Shown: in pieces, positions 5,839 through 6,415 of the stretch | Numbering within the stretch: position 1 is the stretch's first letter | Layout of the letters: every line of letters starts with the position of its first letter | Assembly (NCBI GenBank): GCA_038246975.1 | Contig: JBBRVJ010000203.1 | Coordinates: forward strand, 1 to 6,415 | Length of the DNA: 6,415 bases | Direction of reading: 5' to 3' | From: JAIYDJ01 sp038246975 | GTDB taxonomy: Bacteria > Pseudomonadota > Alphaproteobacteria > Rhodobacterales > Rhodobacteraceae | Translations under genes and position numbers: made by a program | The notes under the pieces: generated by a model | Databases searched by the model: none | Seen by the model: only the letters and a program-made list of their open reading frames with translations | Told to the model about the DNA's origin: nothing

Positions 5839-5908
5839 GCCATGCGCAGTTCCGCGGCTGCACGGACCACGGCGGACACCAGCCCCTGCGGTCCGGCGCG
5901 GCGAGGCA

Positions 5909-6415
5909 ATGTTCGGGGGCGGTGAAGTGACTGTCAGAGTTCTTCAGAACGGTATCCTGCGAGCCGAGGTGATGCCTGGGCTTGGCGGCAGCATCCTGTC
6001 GGTGAACCATCTGGACACGGGCCTGTCGGTTCTGGGTCGGGTGCCGTGGGACCCTTTGCCGCTGCACGAGCCTTCGGGTGCCAGCTCAGACGAGGCCAGT
6101 TGGCTGGCCCGGTTTGGCGGCGGCTGGCCGGTAATGTTTCCCAATGCGGGCGATGCGTGTCGTGATGTCACCACAACCCACGGCTTTCACGGCGAGGGCT
6201 CGGTGACGCCTTGGGCAGCGCGGACCGAAGGCGAAGTGCTGGTGCTGACCCGGCGCTTTTTTGCGGTACCGGTGACAATGACCCGGCGTATGCGATTGAT
6301 CGGTGACCGGCTGGAGGTGGCCGAGCAGATCGTGGCAGATGCGGCTTGTTCGGTCATCTGGGGGCAGCATGTGACGTTCGGATCGGACTTGTTGGCGGGT
6401 CCGGTGACGCTGACC
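5909..6415 (+). CDS. Aldose 1-epimerase (mutarotase) family protein, 3' cut by window edge
   Basis: 169 codons open to the right window edge. The N-terminal strand pattern LQNGILRAEVMPGLGGSI (12-29) is the usual start of aldose epimerases. It is followed by FGGGWPVMFPNAGD (69-82), HGFHGEG (91-97, His91 and His94) and WGQHVTFG (151-158, His154), which match the conserved substrate-site and catalytic histidine regions. Family knowledge: these cytosolic enzymes interconvert alpha and beta anomers of free sugars; some members act on sugar phosphates or have unknown substrates. The start is uncertain: ATG 5909 is followed by an in-frame GTG at 5927, which has a G-rich stretch upstream and would begin VTVRVLQNG, closer to the family norm. 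The gene lies 122 bp after the dehydrogenase on the same strand, so the two may form one sugar-catabolic operon. Confidence 0.85.
   Translation, partial: MFGGGEVTVRVLQNGILRAEVMPGLGGSILSVNHLDTGLSVLGRVPWDPLPLHEPSGASSDEASWLARFGGGWPVMFPNAGDACRDVTTTHGFHGEGSVTPWAARTEGEVLVLTRRFFAVPVTMTRRMRLIGDRLEVAEQIVADAACSVIWGQHVTFGSDLLAGPVTLT

Noticed and set aside
1..6415. CRISPR arrays, tRNA or rRNA genes
   Set aside because: No regularly spaced direct repeats, cloverleaf-like segments or rRNA-like conserved stretches were seen.

Overview
The window is GC-rich bacterial DNA with alphaproteobacterial character. Gene content and a PpsR/CrtJ-type operator motif suggest a Rhodobacterales-like (Roseobacter/Paracoccus-group) aerobic anoxygenic phototroph; this assignment is inferred from gene types, not from any marker gene. 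The central gene is a light-dependent protochlorophyllide oxidoreductase (LPOR, 1181-2140, minus strand), an enzyme typical of cyanobacteria and plants that occurs in only some anoxygenic phototrophic proteobacteria.

Layout from left to right. 2-385 is the C-terminal end of the ABC-F translation factor EttA. 386-1180 is mobile-element debris: a broken C-terminal fragment of an IS66-type transposase (574-987) and a 159-bp element bounded by imperfect inverted repeats (1022-1180) that ends exactly at the LPOR stop codon. LPOR then runs leftwards. Across a 73-bp divergent spacer carrying a TGT-N12-ACA motif (2179-2196), a two-gene rightward unit begins: an 82-residue two-helix membrane protein with a TTG start (2214-2462), overlapping by 4 bp an NAD(P)-binding reductase resembling biliverdin reductase B/flavin reductase (2459-3103).

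3104-3530 has no convincing gene. 3531-3929 is a decayed DUF6691 (YeeE/YedE-like) membrane protein with stops and two compensating frameshifts. It leads straight into an intact ETHE1/Blh-like persulfide dioxygenase (3916-4818) with a near-perfect ribosome binding site; the two are the remains of a persulfide/sulfide-handling operon. A plausible terminator (4878-4895) follows. The right end holds an unrelated sugar-type pair: a classical NAD-dependent short-chain dehydrogenase (5022-5786) and the N-terminal part of an aldose 1-epimerase (5909 to the window edge).

Functionally, the most coherent unit is 1181-3103: LPOR reduces protochlorophyllide to chlorophyllide in light, next to a divergently transcribed membrane protein and a reductase of a tetrapyrrole/flavin-binding family, with a candidate photosynthesis-regulator site between them. 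A joint role for these three genes is inference. The flanking transposon debris and decayed operon fit an accessory, recombined region.
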